Below are positions 41,505 through 41,629 of a stretch of DNA of 41,629 nt, in pieces. Positions within the stretch are counted from its first letter, which is position 1; the number at the start of each line of letters is the position of its first letter. The stretch is from Sphingobium fluviale (lineage in GTDB: Bacteria > Pseudomonadota > Alphaproteobacteria > Sphingomonadales > Sphingomonadaceae), in the NCBI RefSeq assembly GCF_004122115.1, contig NZ_SBKP01000020.1:1-41629 (forward strand), given 5' to 3'. Made by a program: the position numbers and the translations under genes. The notes under the pieces were generated by a model. That model worked only from the letters and a program-made list of their open reading frames with translations, had not been told where the DNA came from and ran no database searches.

Positions 41505-41629
41505 TGTTGATTTTCATTGAGAGTTGACCCGGTGTTTTCACTGAGAAGTGACCCGTCTTGTGATTATGTTTCGATTAATTCCTGTGGGTCAAGATAGTGC
41601 TTTCTCCTTTTTGGGTTTTGCCTGCTGGG
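41505..41629. mobile_element. End of an IS21-family insertion sequence (right contig edge)
   Basis: This is the reverse complement of the left edge, beginning TG at 41505 and containing the same two internal 20-bp units. The interior of the element lies to the right. The bases next to the two termini differ (GTCT after 126; GCATGC before 41505), so these are two separate insertion junctions in opposite orientation. Confidence 0.6.

Noticed and set aside
1..41629. CRISPR arrays, tRNA or rRNA genes, relaxase and conjugation genes
   Set aside because: None were seen. The only regular repeats are the parA-side array, the operator pair and the transposon ends.

Overview
The window looks like a contig from a plasmid or other accessory replicon of a sphingomonad-type alphaproteobacterium. 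This is an inference from the high-GC coding style, the gene families and the partition module; no rRNA, tRNA or core-genome marker is present. Both ends are the same 126 bp in inverted orientation (2-127 and 41504-41629). They read as the end of an IS21-family insertion sequence, so the contig probably stops at two copies of one IS.

Layout. (1) 1-4716: IS end, a 5'-truncated hypothetical gene, then a tightly overlapping three-gene operon: an AbiEi-like antitoxin, an AbiEii-like nucleotidyltransferase toxin, and a 555-aa protein ending in a VRR-NUC nuclease domain. (2) 4874-8594: plasmid maintenance, with a ribbon-helix-helix partner and a ParA ATPase beside a phased repeat array, a possible HTH protein and a tyrosine recombinase. 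(3) 8769-32170: a large copper (possibly also silver) resistance island. It holds cusCBAF-like RND efflux, a CopA-type P1B ATPase operon, a copC-copD operon that also carries an AraC regulator, a sterol-desaturase-like enzyme and a methyltransferase, a cnrYXH-like sensor/anti-sigma/ECF sigma module, and a copAB multicopper oxidase operon followed by small metal-binding proteins, a PepSY protein and a DUF411 protein. (4) 32184-41502: a minus-strand operon of a seven-heme cytochrome c, a DUF1622 membrane protein, an AMP/thymidine phosphorylase-family enzyme, a PRPP synthetase and a short 6-phosphogluconate dehydrogenase. It is cut by a complete 4,598-bp Tn3-family transposon (36107-40704, 5-bp target duplication AATAT) that carries a short-chain dehydrogenase as passenger.

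How the genes work together. CusCBA would pump Cu(I)/Ag(I) across the outer membrane with CusF as periplasmic carrier. The P-type ATPase clears the cytoplasm. CopA (oxidase) and CopB sequester and oxidise copper in the periplasm and outer membrane, and CopC/CopD handle periplasmic copper. The cnrYXH-like genes probably sense periplasmic metal and release the ECF sigma factor. Three promoters share the same layout, AGGGGT-N14-CGTAT, each 33-34 nt before the start codon of copC, the cnrY-like gene and copA, which points to one sigma-factor regulon. The ATPase operon instead has a MerR/CueR-type promoter with a 19-bp spacer, although no MerR-family regulator is visible here.

The best candidates for something undescribed are the AbiEi-AbiEii-VRR-NUC operon, the self-contained ECF copper regulon, a 36-codon four-cysteine ORF ahead of the P-type ATPase, a solitary endonuclease-like gene translationally coupled inside the ATPase operon, and the cytochrome/nucleotide-salvage operon.
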